64,000 nucleotides of DNA from Dysgonomonas sp. PF1-14 (lineage in GTDB: Bacteria > Bacteroidota > Bacteroidia > Bacteroidales > Dysgonomonadaceae), in contig NZ_JARXWN010000007.1 of the NCBI RefSeq assembly GCF_029892965.1, positions 62,001 through 126,000 on the forward strand, read 5' to 3'. The translations under genes were made by a program, and so were the position numbers. A model generated the notes under the pieces. It had not been told where the DNA came from. It did not search any database and worked only from the letters and a program-made list of their open reading frames with translations. Shown here in pieces: positions 38,561-46,509 of the stretch; the first letter of the stretch is position 1, and every line of letters begins with the position of its first letter.

Positions 38561-38621
38561 GCGTGACAGACTTATAACTAAGAATAAACCTTTTTATAAA
38601 CCTAAAACATTAAAAGAAACC

Positions 38622-39767
38622 ATGGAATTAAACCTTATTAAAGAAAAATTCAAAGCACTTTACGGAACAGAAGGTACACTGTACACATCTCCCGGACGTA
38701 TCAACCTTATTGGTGAGCATACCGACTACAATGGAGGATTCGTATTGCCCGGAGCTATAGACAAAGGTATGTATTGTGAAATAAAACCGAATGGTACAGA
38801 TAAAGTAAGAGCATTTGCTCTTGACCTTGAAGAATCGGCTGAATTCGGACTAGGTGAAAACGACCTTCCTTCAAAACAGTGGGCAAAATATATCTATGGC
38901 GTTTGCCGCGAAATGATAAAGAAAGGGAAAACTGTGCCCGGATTTGATACTGTATTTTCGGGTGATGTGCCGTTAGGAGCAGGTATGTCTTCGTCGGCAG
39001 CATTGGAAAGCTGCTTTGGTTTTGCCATCAACGACCAATTTAATTTAGGATTCGATCGTTTCGAACTGGCATTGATAGGGCAGGCTACTGAACATAACTA
39101 TGTAGGTGTGATGTGTGGTATTATGGATCAGTTCGCTTCATGTTTCGGTAAAGAAGGCTCATTGATCCGTTTGGATTGCCGTTCACTGGAATATGAATAT
39201 ATACCATTCCATCCGGCAGGATATCGCCTAGTGTTGGTAAATACCTGTGTGTCACACAATCTGGCAGAAGGTGCTTACAACAAACGTCGTCAGTCATGCG
39301 AAAGAGTTGCCGCTACCATCAAAAAATATCATCCGGAAGTAGAATTGCTTCGTGATGCCAATCTTGCCATGCTTCGCGAAGTGGCTAATGAGGTAAGTGC
39401 CGAAGACTATATCCGTGCCGAGTTTGTTATCGAAGAAATCAAACGAATGGATGAGGCCTGTGACGCATTGAAGGCCGACGACTACGAAACTGTAGGTAAG
39501 AAAATGTATGAAACGCATATTGGTCTGAGCCGCAAATACGAAGTAAGCTGCGAGGAGCTGGACTTCCTTAACGATATTGCCCGTGAATGTGGCGTTGCCG
39601 GTTCGCGCGTAATGGGTGGAGGCTTTGGTGGTTGTACAATCAATCTTGTGAAGAACGAATTGTACGACGGCTTCATTAAACGTGCAACAGAAAGCTACGA
39701 ACAGAAATTCAAGATCAAACCTAAAGTGTATGATGTTGTAATCAAAGACGGAGCACGTAAATTATAA
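38622..39767 (+). CDS. galK: Galactokinase
   Basis: 381 residues from the ATG at 38622; a frame-extended start at 38553 would run through the hairpin repeat and adds non-conserved residues. GHMP kinase converting galactose to galactose-1-phosphate (Leloir pathway). Motif 1 SPGRINLIGEHTDYNGG (galactokinase signature), motif 2 PLGAGMSSSAALE, catalytic Asp in MCGIMDQFASCFG, and motif 3 VMGGGFGGCTINL are all present. No galT, galE or transporter adjoins. Terminator downstream. Confidence 0.97.
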   Translation: MELNLIKEKFKALYGTEGTLYTSPGRINLIGEHTDYNGGFVLPGAIDKGMYCEIKPNGTDKVRAFALDLEESAEFGLGENDLPSKQWAKYIYGVCREMIKKGKTVPGFDTVFSGDVPLGAGMSSSAALESCFGFAINDQFNLGFDRFELALIGQATEHNYVGVMCGIMDQFASCFGKEGSLIRLDCRSLEYEYIPFHPAGYRLVLVNTCVSHNLAEGAYNKRRQSCERVAATIKKYHPEVELLRDANLAMLREVANEVSAEDYIRAEFVIEEIKRMDEACDALKADDYETVGKKMYETHIGLSRKYEVSCEELDFLNDIARECGVAGSRVMGGGFGGCTINLVKNELYDGFIKRATESYEQKFKIKPKVYDVVIKDGARKL

Positions 39768-39805
39768 TTGATAATAAAGATTCTTTATTACAATATTTCC
39801 GGATG

Positions 39806-39841
39806 TAGGGGCGTATAATTTACGTCCCTATATTTTTATTT
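39806..39841 (+). terminator. Terminator of galK
   Basis: 10-bp stem TAGGGGCGTA/TACGTCCCTA (one G-U) with a 5-nt loop and a T-rich tail. It resembles the GTAGGGGC extragenic repeat seen at 26411. Confidence 0.75.
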
Positions 39842-39903
39842 GTTAAGATATAACTATCTTTGACAACCTGAGCATTACACACAACCAATATAAACTATAA
39901 AGA

Positions 39904-40179
39904 ATGAAAGCAATCCTCCTTTTCATTGCATTTCTCTTCGCATTTCTCCAATCTCATGCAAATGATTTTATACGACTGGAAATAAAAGTACCCGATGTTG
40001 TTAAAGTTGGAGACAAGATTAATTACAGAACTACGGACAATAAAAGCTTTGATGCTGCAGTTCGTCAAATAATAAAATTTCTGCCGGAAGCAAGACAACC
40101 GGAGACTAAAGACTATGAATATATACGTCCCGAAAATATCCAATATATTCTGGATGCTATGAATTGGAAGAGTAATTAA
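39904..40179 (+). CDS. Small exported hypothetical protein
   Basis: 91 residues. Signal peptide MKAILLFIAFLFAFLQSHAN with a likely cut after SHA; the mature ~72 residues have no cysteines and no recognised motif (DFIRLEIKVPDVVKVGDKIN at the start). A TATCTTTG -7 element at 39855-39862 is properly placed. Neighbours are galK and the DUF6913 gene; no functional link visible. Confidence 0.55.
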   Translation: MKAILLFIAFLFAFLQSHANDFIRLEIKVPDVVKVGDKINYRTTDNKSFDAAVRQIIKFLPEARQPETKDYEYIRPENIQYILDAMNWKSN

Positions 40180-40276
40180 TTAACCTCAGGTGATAATTTG
40201 GTTCTTTTACACCCCATATATCAGTAGAACTTTCTATTTTTGTATTACTCGAAATAGAAAATAGATCAAAGATAAG

Positions 40277-40798
40277 ATGATAAATATATTCGGTCTTAAA
40301 ATAAAAAGAAGTATAAGTTCTGCTCTTAAACGTAATACACGTAACCGTATTTTCCATAATCTGGAAAATATGGAGCGGATATTAATTTTCTTTACTTATG
40401 GCGATTGGCCGGAGATAAGCCAGATTGTCCACGACTTGGAGAATAAGAAGAAGACCGTTTTTTTGTGGACGATGGAGCCTAAAAAACTGGACACTAAAGA
40501 TATTATATTCCCTGCTAATGTACGGATAATTACTCAGAAGGAGATGTCAATAATACATGGGCTGCCTCCTGCAATAGCAGAAGAGTTCAGGAGATTGTCG
40601 TATGATACGTTGATAGATCTCACTACCCATGACGATAAGTCGTTACTGTACCTGTTGGCGGGAACTACAGCCGAATTTTGCATCGGTATCAGGGAGCAGG
40701 AATATAAAATGTATGACTTTACCCTTCTTAAAGAAGATGACATGAATCTGTTAGAAACATACGAACAGATAAAATTTTACCTGAACAATGTGCGTTGA
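40277..40798 (+). CDS. DUF6913-family protein
   Basis: 173 residues, cytosolic. The features (ILIFFTYGDWPEISQIVHDL; FRRLSYDTLIDLTTHDDKSL; LLAGTTAEFCIGIREQEYKM) match the uncharacterised family that in Bacteroidales regularly sits directly before dapA. It has a Rossmann-like look with no catalytic motif I can name. Position suggests a link to cell-wall or lysine precursor synthesis, an inference from gene order only. It ends 82 bp before dapA. Confidence 0.75.
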   Translation: MINIFGLKIKRSISSALKRNTRNRIFHNLENMERILIFFTYGDWPEISQIVHDLENKKKTVFLWTMEPKKLDTKDIIFPANVRIITQKEMSIIHGLPPAIAEEFRRLSYDTLIDLTTHDDKSLLYLLAGTTAEFCIGIREQEYKMYDFTLLKEDDMNLLETYEQIKFYLNNVR

Positions 40799-40814
40799 GC
40801 AGCAAATTAATTCT

Positions 40815-40822
40815 TAATTTTG
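40815..40822 (+). promoter_or_regulatory. -7 element before dapA
   Basis: TAATTTTG, 58 bp before the dapA ATG chosen here, with a TTG further upstream. Suggests dapA can be transcribed separately from the DUF6913 gene. Confidence 0.45.
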
Positions 40823-40880
40823 CACAAACTTGGAACAGGTGCTTTTTCCCTTAAGAAAAAGACTAGCTAGAACGATTTTT

Positions 40881-41774
40881 ATGCCTAGAATAAATCTCAG
40901 AGGAATGGGAGTTGCATTGATAACTCCATTTAAGGAAGACGAAAGTGTCGATTACGATGCTCTCCTCAGACTCGTTGACTATCAGTTGCAGAATGGAACT
41001 GATTATCTTGTCGTGCTGGGAACTACAGCCGAAACCCCTACACTGACCGAAGACGAGAAGAAGCAGATCGTAGACCTTGTAGTAAGCAGGGTAAACGGAC
41101 AAATCCCGATCATTCTGGGCGAAGGCGGCAACAATACACGCGCTATCGTAGACAAGCTGAAAAAGAACGACTATGCAGGTGTAGACGGTATTTTATCCGT
41201 TGTACCTTACTATAATAAACCCTCTCAGGAAGGTATCTATCAACATTATAAGGCAATATCGGAAGCCTCGTCGCTACCCATTATCGCTTATAATGTACCC
41301 GGACGCACAGGTGTGAATATGGCTGCCGATACCATTCTGCGCATTGCAAACGATTTTCCGAATATCGTTGCCGTAAAGGAAGCTTCGGGCAATATGACAC
41401 AGATGGATGAGATAATCAAGCGTAAGCCTGAGAATTTCGATGTGATATCGGGCGACGATGGTGTTACTTTTCCTCTTATCACTTTAGGAGCTGTAGGTGT
41501 TATATCTGTTATCGGTAATGCCTTTCCCCGCGAATTTAGCCGTATGACGCGTCTGGCACTCGAAGGTGATTACAGAAGTGCCCTTACTATACATCATAGC
41601 TTTAATGAACTGTTCAACCTGTTGTTTGTCGACGGCAATCCGGCAGGGGTGAAGTGTATGTTGAACATGATGGGTTATATAGAAAATAAATTGCGCCTGC
41701 CACTTGTGCCGACGCGCATTACTACATACGAACAGATTCGTAATGTCCTTATCGAGTTGAATATTAAGTGCTAA
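40881..41774 (+). CDS. dapA: 4-hydroxy-tetrahydrodipicolinate synthase
   Basis: 297 residues from ATG 40881 (MPRINLRGMGVALITPF); the upstream in-frame start at 40830 adds 17 residues absent from the family and begins right after the -7 element. First committed step to lysine and meso-diaminopimelate: condenses pyruvate with aspartate semialdehyde. Schiff-base Lys166 in AVKEASGN, Thr-Thr of the proton relay in VLGTTAETPTL, and Tyr in AYNVPGRTGVN. Normal length. Convergent with the XRE gene 6 bp away. Confidence 0.97.
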   Translation: MPRINLRGMGVALITPFKEDESVDYDALLRLVDYQLQNGTDYLVVLGTTAETPTLTEDEKKQIVDLVVSRVNGQIPIILGEGGNNTRAIVDKLKKNDYAGVDGILSVVPYYNKPSQEGIYQHYKAISEASSLPIIAYNVPGRTGVNMAADTILRIANDFPNIVAVKEASGNMTQMDEIIKRKPENFDVISGDDGVTFPLITLGAVGVISVIGNAFPREFSRMTRLALEGDYRSALTIHHSFNELFNLLFVDGNPAGVKCMLNMMGYIENKLRLPLVPTRITTYEQIRNVLIELNIKC

Positions 41775-41780
41775 TAGTCC

Positions 41781-41990
41781 TTATTCATCATCCTTAAATT
41801 CCAGTATATCGCCGGGTTGGCAATCCAGTTCCTTACAGATAGCCTCCAGCGTGCTGAAGCGTATTGCTTTCGCTTTCCCCGTTTTCAATATCGACAGATT
41901 GGCCGGAGTGATATCCACCTTTTCCGAAAGCTCGTTAAGCGATATCTTGCGTTTGGCCATCATTACATCCAGATTTACTATTATTGCCAT
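41781..41990 (-). CDS. Cro/CI-type HTH regulator, YozG-like
   Basis: 69 residues: a single helix-turn-helix, with KRKISLNELSEKVDITPANL then SILKTGKAKAIRFSTLEAIC forming the five-helix core, ending CQPGDILEFKDDE as in YozG-type regulators. Such regulators are often paired with DUF2975 membrane proteins, exactly as here (15-bp spacing). It probably controls its own operon. Confidence 0.85.
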   Translation of the reverse strand: MAIIVNLDVMMAKRKISLNELSEKVDITPANLSILKTGKAKAIRFSTLEAICKELDCQPGDILEFKDDE

Positions 41991-42004
41991 AATCTTTTTC
42001 GATA

Positions 42005-42661
42005 TTAGATAGTGAGGTCTTGCTCTTCTTTCAGATTCAGAGATACTTTAAGTATTTCAGCTAATAGAAGGGTTACAAAAGCGAGGATTAAAATCCCTAT
42101 ATCCTGCAATTCAAATGTAATCTTATAGTCGGTAAATTCGATCAATTGTTTTGCCGATAAATAATTTACTATCTGAAAGAGTGTTGATGTTACAAATATA
42201 TAAACGAGAAAATATCCTAATAGTCTGATGTTGGAGATTACACCGTCATCTATTATCTTGTTTTTGGTCACAGAGCGTAAAATCTTATAAAATATGAAGG
42301 GCGAGGCTATCATGGCCATTCCTGCAAAGAACAAAAGAATGTATGAGAAATACTTGAATATGATAAGACCTACAGAAAGTTCTTTGTTTCCACCTTCCGA
42401 TTCGACATGATAAGTTGTTGCCGATAATGAGAGATCGGAACTGCCTGTTTTACTTTTCATTTTTTCAGGATATGCATAGTAGCCGTCTTTGGGTTCTACT
42501 GTAATATATAGAACGTCTATAGATTTGCCTAAGTTATTTTGCCGTTCGGCATCGGAACTACCTTTGATAAAACCTTCAATACTTCCGGGCATAGAACCCA
42601 ATATAATCAATATATAAATTATCGATAGAATGATGCAGTAGATTTTGATTCGTGTATTCAT
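42005..42661 (-). CDS. DUF2975 membrane protein
   Basis: 218 residues, four predicted membrane spans (~7-25, ~110-130, ~150-170, ~185-205) with an extracytoplasmic loop of ~80 residues between TM1 and TM2. This topology plus the downstream XRE gene is the DUF2975 pattern. First gene of the pair. The upstream 300 bp contains two perfect palindromes that are candidate operators. The role is unknown; similar pairs in Firmicutes have been linked to cell-surface signalling, which I do not assert here. Confidence 0.75.
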   Translation of the reverse strand: MNTRIKIYCIILSIIYILIILGSMPGSIEGFIKGSSDAERQNNLGKSIDVLYITVEPKDGYYAYPEKMKSKTGSSDLSLSATTYHVESEGGNKELSVGLIIFKYFSYILLFFAGMAMIASPFIFYKILRSVTKNKIIDDGVISNIRLLGYFLVYIFVTSTLFQIVNYLSAKQLIEFTDYKITFELQDIGILILAFVTLLLAEILKVSLNLKEEQDLTI

Positions 42662-42801
42662 AATATATTGTTTAACAGGTTTGGAAAAGTGAAATAGCTA
42701 AAATGATGAAAGAAATGATAAGTAGAATCATAATATTTATTATTTGTATATAATTGATAAAAGTGTTGATGCAAAAGAATAAATATTATCTGATAAAAGC
42801 A

Positions 42802-42830
42802 AATTATTTATTGAAAAACAATAAATAATT
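42802..42830. promoter_or_regulatory. Perfect 12-bp inverted repeat with A5 loop
   Basis: AATTATTTATTG-AAAAA-CAATAAATAATT, about 140 bp upstream of the DUF2975 gene. It could be an operator or a terminator-like hairpin; neither is proven. Confidence 0.5.
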
Positions 42831-42841
42831 GTTGTTTCCCT

Positions 42842-42867
42842 ATTTGGTATTTATGTAAATACCAAAT
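42842..42867. promoter_or_regulatory. Perfect 26-bp palindrome
   Basis: ATTTGGTATTTA-TG-TAAATACCAAAT. It lies between the DUF2975-XRE pair and the tRNA-Arg gene, 11 bp from the previous inverted repeat. Typical of a dimeric regulator's site; the XRE protein is the nearest candidate. Confidence 0.5.
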
Positions 42868-42931
42868 AATCAGTCGAATAGTTTGTTAGTGGTATCTATA
42901 ATCATTTTAAGATAAAAAACAGGGAAATAAA

Positions 42932-42963
42932 TTTGGATTGTATGTAAAACTATTTTACCTTTG
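42932..42963 (+). promoter_or_regulatory. Promoter of the tRNA-Arg gene
   Basis: TTTG (42932-42935), 20-nt spacer, TACCTTTG (42956-42963): near-ideal Bacteroidetes promoter, 18 bp before the mature tRNA 5' end. Confidence 0.8.
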
Positions 42964-42981
42964 CATTCGCATTTAAGAAAT

Positions 42982-43055
42982 GGCTACGTAGCTCAACTGA
43001 ATAGAGCATCTGACTACGGATCAGAAGGTTGCAGGTTTGAATCCTGCCGTGGTCA
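42982..43055 (+). tRNA. tRNA-Arg (anticodon ACG)
   Basis: 74 nt cloverleaf. Acceptor GGCTACG/CGTGGTC (with two G-U pairs), D stem GCTC/GAGC, anticodon stem TCTGA/TCAGA around loop CTACGGA (anticodon 43016-43018, A34 likely read as inosine), 5-nt variable loop AGGTT, T arm GCAGG-TTTGAAT-CCTGC and discriminator A. CCA is not encoded, so it is added after transcription. Has its own promoter and terminator. Confidence 0.96.
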
Positions 43056-43062
43056 CAAAAAC

Positions 43063-43108
43063 AAGAAAGAAGCGTGTAAATCATTGATTTATGCGCTTCT
43101 TTCTTTTA
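43063..43108 (+). terminator. Terminator of tRNA-Arg
   Basis: 12-bp stem AAGAAAGAAGCG/CGCTTCTTTCTT with an inner pairing (TAAATCA/TGATTTA), then T-rich sequence. Starts only 8 bp after the tRNA 3' end. Confidence 0.88.
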
Positions 43109-43200
43109 TATGCTTAAGTATAATATTTATAACAGAATGATTAGATTGATTGAAAATAAACTGAATAATATTATCTTTATCGATTCAAAAAAAGAAAATT

Positions 43201-43854
43201 ATGTCAGAGCAAGATAAATATAAGCAGATATTTGAAGCCAATAATAGTTGGATTGAGAAAAATAAAGTTGATAATCCGGGACTGTTTAAATTATTAGCAG
43301 CAGATCAGAATCCCGACTTTCTTTATATCGGTTGTTCCGATAGCCGGGTTCATCCTAATCAGGTAATGGGCTTGAAGCCGGGAGAAGTTTTTATTCACCG
43401 TAATATAGCCAATATGGTTATATCTACCGATCTGAGTGCCCTCTCTGTTATAAATTATGGTGTAGAGTATCTTAAGGTAAAATATATTATAGTCTGTGGC
43501 CATTATGGATGTGGTGGGATACATGCAGCGATGGAAAAATCAGACTATGGCATACTTAATCCCTGGCTACGAAGTATACGGGATGTATATCACATGTACA
43601 GAAAGGAATTAAATGCTATTGAGGACACAGAGGCTAGGCATCGGAGGCTTGTTGAATTGAACACCTATGAACAATGTAGAAATATTATTAAAATGGGTGA
43701 GATTCAAAAATCGTATTATGAAACAGGATTCCCTAAAGTTGCAGGGTGGATATTTGATATCGAAGATGCGCGTCTTCACGATTTGAATTTCGATTTGGAA
43801 TATGAACTTAATAAAATCAAGGATATTTACGATATCACAGGTAATGCTGAGTAG
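43201..43854 (+). CDS. can: Beta-class carbonic anhydrase
   Basis: 217 residues. Interconverts CO2 and bicarbonate. Zinc ligands Cys45 (in GCSDSRVHPNQ), His101 and Cys104 (CGHYGCGGIHAAM), with the catalytic Asp47-Arg49 dyad next to Cys45. No signal peptide, so it is cytosolic. Monocistronic; terminator follows. Identification firm. Confidence 0.95.
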   Translation: MSEQDKYKQIFEANNSWIEKNKVDNPGLFKLLAADQNPDFLYIGCSDSRVHPNQVMGLKPGEVFIHRNIANMVISTDLSALSVINYGVEYLKVKYIIVCGHYGCGGIHAAMEKSDYGILNPWLRSIRDVYHMYRKELNAIEDTEARHRRLVELNTYEQCRNIIKMGEIQKSYYETGFPKVAGWIFDIEDARLHDLNFDLEYELNKIKDIYDITGNAE

Positions 43855-43890
43855 AGATATAATGAGTAGGTGAATGTAATAAGAGATATA

Positions 43891-43920
43891 AATCCGGACA
43901 GTAATGTGCGGATTTTTTTA
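43891..43920 (+). terminator. Terminator of the carbonic anhydrase gene
   Basis: AATCCG/CGGATT stem with an extra ACA/TGT pairing inside and a following T7 run. Confidence 0.82.
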
Positions 43921-43950
43921 TCAAAAGGCTGGATTACTTTTGTTTAATCA

Positions 43951-44155
43951 ACGTGAGTTCGATATAAAAATAGTATGTAATCAATTGTTTTCCAAAATAT
44001 ATGGTGCAAATTTCGTGCCCTTTGTGGTTTTTCTTTGTGTCCTTTGTGGTAAAAGAAATAAGATTTAACCACAAAGAGCACAAGGTTTTACACAAGGCTC
44101 ACAAAGAAAACATATAACTAGCTGATATTTAGATACTATTATTTCGAACTCACGT
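43951..44155. mobile_element. 205-bp MITE with 12-bp TIRs and 6-bp target duplication
   Basis: Ends ACGTGAGTTCGA (43951-43962) and TCGAACTCACGT (44144-44155) are exact inverted repeats, and TAATCA stands on both sides (43945-43950, 44156-44161), a clear target-site duplication. Next to the TIRs a further ATAGTAT is inverted. The middle is a long imperfect palindrome of CTTTGTGGT / ACCACAAAG words. No ORF. The right junction supplies the TAA stop of the neighbouring metallophosphoesterase gene. Fills most of the 300-bp gap 43855-44154. Confidence 0.85.
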
Positions 44156-45021
44156 TAATCAGGATCACGCTGTAGTGTGATCTCCACTATTTCGGGTGGA
44201 GCAAAGAAGCGGAACGGAACGCCTCCCATCCCGATACCGGAAGTTACGTACAGGCTGATACCTCCTTTTTCTTTCCAGCCGTATCTGTACTTTTGTCCGG
44301 TGTTGATATACTCTCCTTTGCGTCTGCCGTTGGTACTCGGCAAAACCGGAGCCCACAGCCCGAGAAAGGTGATTTGTCCGGCATGTGTATGCCCCGAGAA
44401 CATAAGGTCTATGCGATCGGTATCTATTTTTTCTAAATAGTCGGGGTTGTGCGATAATAGAATGCAGAAATCTTTCTTCTGTACATCGTTTATAGTACTG
44501 TCAGTCAGTTGCAGGTCTTCCCAAAAGTCGCCTACACCACCTATTTTGATACTGTCATTACCTTCCTTTATCCAGTATGAGCGATTGTCGCAAATATGAA
44601 AACCACAATCGGTAAGTCCCTGTTGTATAAGCTTGGCATCTTCCCAGTGATCGTGGTTACCGAGCACCGAGAATACACCGTATGTACTTTCTAGTTTGCC
44701 TATCTCTTCAAAGAAAGGTTTGGAGTATGCTTCGTCTTTTTCTGTATTGTCACCTCCCAGAAAGATAAAGTCCGGCGATAAGCTGTTAACCTTTTTGACC
44801 AATTCGGCTACATCGTCGGGGGTAAAATACCGGTTGGTATGAATGTCAGAAATAAATACAATCTTTTTGCCGTCGAACGCTTCGGGTATGTCTCTGTCCG
44901 AATAAGTAAGGTTCCTTACCTTGATATGGCGAGCCTCCATATAGCCGTATAAAAGGCACAATCCGGGACTCAGCAGGAACAGGATAACAGCAACAATGAT
45001 ATATTTTTTCCGTTTAGCCAT
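44155..45021 (-). CDS. Calcineurin-like metallophosphoesterase, membrane-anchored
   Basis: 288 residues. N-terminal signal anchor (YIIVAVILFLLSPGLCLLYG) then a metallophosphatase domain: FISDIHTN (metal-1 Asp/His), FLGGDNTE, VLGNHDHWEDA, and FSGHTHAGQ, the complete dimetal set of the YkuE/LpxH-like class. The extracytoplasmic location with GxGMGGVPFRFFAPPEI ending fits YkuE-type enzymes. Its start overlaps the end of ppa by 8 bp, so the two are translationally coupled. Its stop codon lies exactly on the MITE junction. Confidence 0.88.
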   Translation of the reverse strand: MAKRKKYIIVAVILFLLSPGLCLLYGYMEARHIKVRNLTYSDRDIPEAFDGKKIVFISDIHTNRYFTPDDVAELVKKVNSLSPDFIFLGGDNTEKDEAYSKPFFEEIGKLESTYGVFSVLGNHDHWEDAKLIQQGLTDCGFHICDNRSYWIKEGNDSIKIGGVGDFWEDLQLTDSTINDVQKKDFCILLSHNPDYLEKIDTDRIDLMFSGHTHAGQITFLGLWAPVLPSTNGRRKGEYINTGQKYRYGWKEKGGISLYVTSGIGMGGVPFRFFAPPEIVEITLQRDPD

Positions 45022-45637
45022 TACGGTATTCGTTGTCGTAATCTTCTATCGAACGGCGTATGATTTCGTGAGCCGTTTTGACATCATATATATCGGTGAG
45101 AATACAACGTGGCGATCTGTCGCCCGGCAGGTCTTTGTATGTTGTGAAATAATGTTTCAGGCGGTCTATAACCATTGGCGGCACTTCGCTGATATCTTTA
45201 AACTCTCCGTATACGGCATCGTTTTCCAGTACGGCTATCAGTTTATCATCGGCCTTGTTGTGATCGAGTAGCCTGAATCCGCCTATCGGTCTTGCTTTTA
45301 CTATGATGTCGCCATGTGTAATATCCTTTTCTGTCAACACACAGATATCCACAGGGTCATTGTCTCCCTCTATGTCGGTACGGTGCAGGGCAATATTTGT
45401 AACTTCGGCTACGCGGTCGGCACTGTAGGTCTGCGGTATGAAACCGTACAATGCGGGGATAATGTTGGAATATTTCTGGGGGCGGTCTATACTCAGATAG
45501 CCCGTTTCTTTGTCTACCTCATACTTTACGGTATCGGTAGGTACTATTTCGATGAAGCAGGTTACTATCTCCGGCACATTGTCTCCGGCTGATATCCCGT
45601 GCCATGGGTGAGCCTTGAATGGATGTTCGTTTATCAT
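45014..45637 (-). CDS. ppa: Inorganic pyrophosphatase, family I
   Basis: 207 residues. Hydrolyses PPi to drive biosynthetic reactions. FIEIVPTDTVKYEVDKETGY, with the Lys-x-Glu pair, and the metal-binding block IEGDNDPVDICVLTEKDI (Asp-x-Asp-Pro-x-Asp signature), then GGFRLLDHNKADDKLIAV with the distal Asp-Lys cluster. Slightly longer than E. coli PPase, as usual for Bacteroidetes. First of a two-gene unit with the phosphoesterase. Confidence 0.93.
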   Translation of the reverse strand: MINEHPFKAHPWHGISAGDNVPEIVTCFIEIVPTDTVKYEVDKETGYLSIDRPQKYSNIIPALYGFIPQTYSADRVAEVTNIALHRTDIEGDNDPVDICVLTEKDITHGDIIVKARPIGGFRLLDHNKADDKLIAVLENDAVYGEFKDISEVPPMVIDRLKHYFTTYKDLPGDRSPRCILTDIYDVKTAHEIIRRSIEDYDNEYRNG

Positions 45638-46053
45638 TTTTATCTAAATCTTATTTTTGTGTGTATGCCTTTTGCATTAGTGAAAAGGAAGTACAAATTT
45701 ACATCATTAAATCGAATCTTTTTATCTTTACTCGCTATAATTGATATTTTTAACCTGATTGAGAATTAGTTTTATGATGAAAATATTTGGCAAATATATT
45801 CTTTGTCAGTCTTGTATGAAGTAAGCTGTCCGATAGATGTAGTGAGATTGTCTTTTGCTCTTTCTGGTAAACAGCAAGGTAAATAATTCGGATTTTTGGA
45901 GTTTGTAATACCACTTTTAGGGTGATATTTGATTACGGATTAGCTCTTGATTTGTAATATTTCTTATGTTAAAAGATATTCCCACAAAAAAGCAGCTAAA
46001 AGCTAGATATCGTGAACTTTTCATTATCTTTGCGTTGCGAAAAAAACGATAAT
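45638..46053. other. Gene-free divergent spacer
   Basis: 416 bp between ppa and the deaminase gene, AT-rich, with no ORF of note. It holds only the -7 element for the deaminase gene (46025-46032). No repeat or hairpin of the other families was recognised. Confidence 0.5.
46025..46032 (+). promoter_or_regulatory. -7 element of the dCMP deaminase-CTP operon
   Basis: TATCTTTG 21 bp before the ATG at 46054; -33 not clear. Confidence 0.5.
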
Positions 46054-46509
46054 ATGGATAACGAAAAACAACGCCTGCTGGATGAACGTTATATGCGTAT
46101 GGCTACCATTTGGGCCGAAAATTCGTATTGTGTGCGCAGAAAAGTAGGAGCACTTATCGTCAAAGATAAAATGATTATATCTGACGGGTATAATGGCACT
46201 CCTGCCGGATTTGAAAATATCTGTGAAGACGAGAACAATGAGACTAAACCATACGTTCTACATGCCGAAGCCAATGCGATAACCAAAGTAGCCCGTTCGC
46301 ACAACAGCAGTATGGGCGCTACCATGTATGTGACTACATCCCCCTGTATAGAGTGTGCCAAACTGATTATACAGGCAGGGATCAAGCGCGTTGTCTACAG
46401 TCAGAAATACAGACGTTCCGATGGTGCTTCATTGCTAGAGCGTGCAGGAATAGAAATAGTATATATCGAAATAAAAACGGAAGAATCGGGAGAAATAGAT
46501 GGAAATTGA
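46054..46509 (+). CDS. Deoxycytidylate deaminase (ComEB-like)
   Basis: 151 residues starting at 46054; the earlier in-frame ATG at 46012 overlaps the -7 element and is rejected. Zinc-dependent deaminase supplying dUMP for thymidylate synthesis: VLHAEANAI provides the zinc His and catalytic Glu, and TSPCIECAKL the two zinc Cys. VGALIVKDKMIISDGYNGTP is the typical dCMP deaminase N-terminal block. Functionally it feeds ThyA, located elsewhere in the window. Its stop overlaps the next gene by 11 bp. Confidence 0.9.
   Translation: MDNEKQRLLDERYMRMATIWAENSYCVRRKVGALIVKDKMIISDGYNGTPAGFENICEDENNETKPYVLHAEANAITKVARSHNSSMGATMYVTTSPCIECAKLIIQAGIKRVVYSQKYRRSDGASLLERAGIEIVYIEIKTEESGEIDGN

Noticed and set aside
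38553-38621. Upstream start for galK
   Set aside because: Would translate through the GC-rich hairpin repeat; the family start is at 38622.
40830-40880. Upstream start for dapA
   Set aside because: Falls directly after the -7 element and adds residues absent from the family.
42982-43055. tRNA as integration site
   Set aside because: No integrase and no downstream duplication of the tRNA 3' end were seen.
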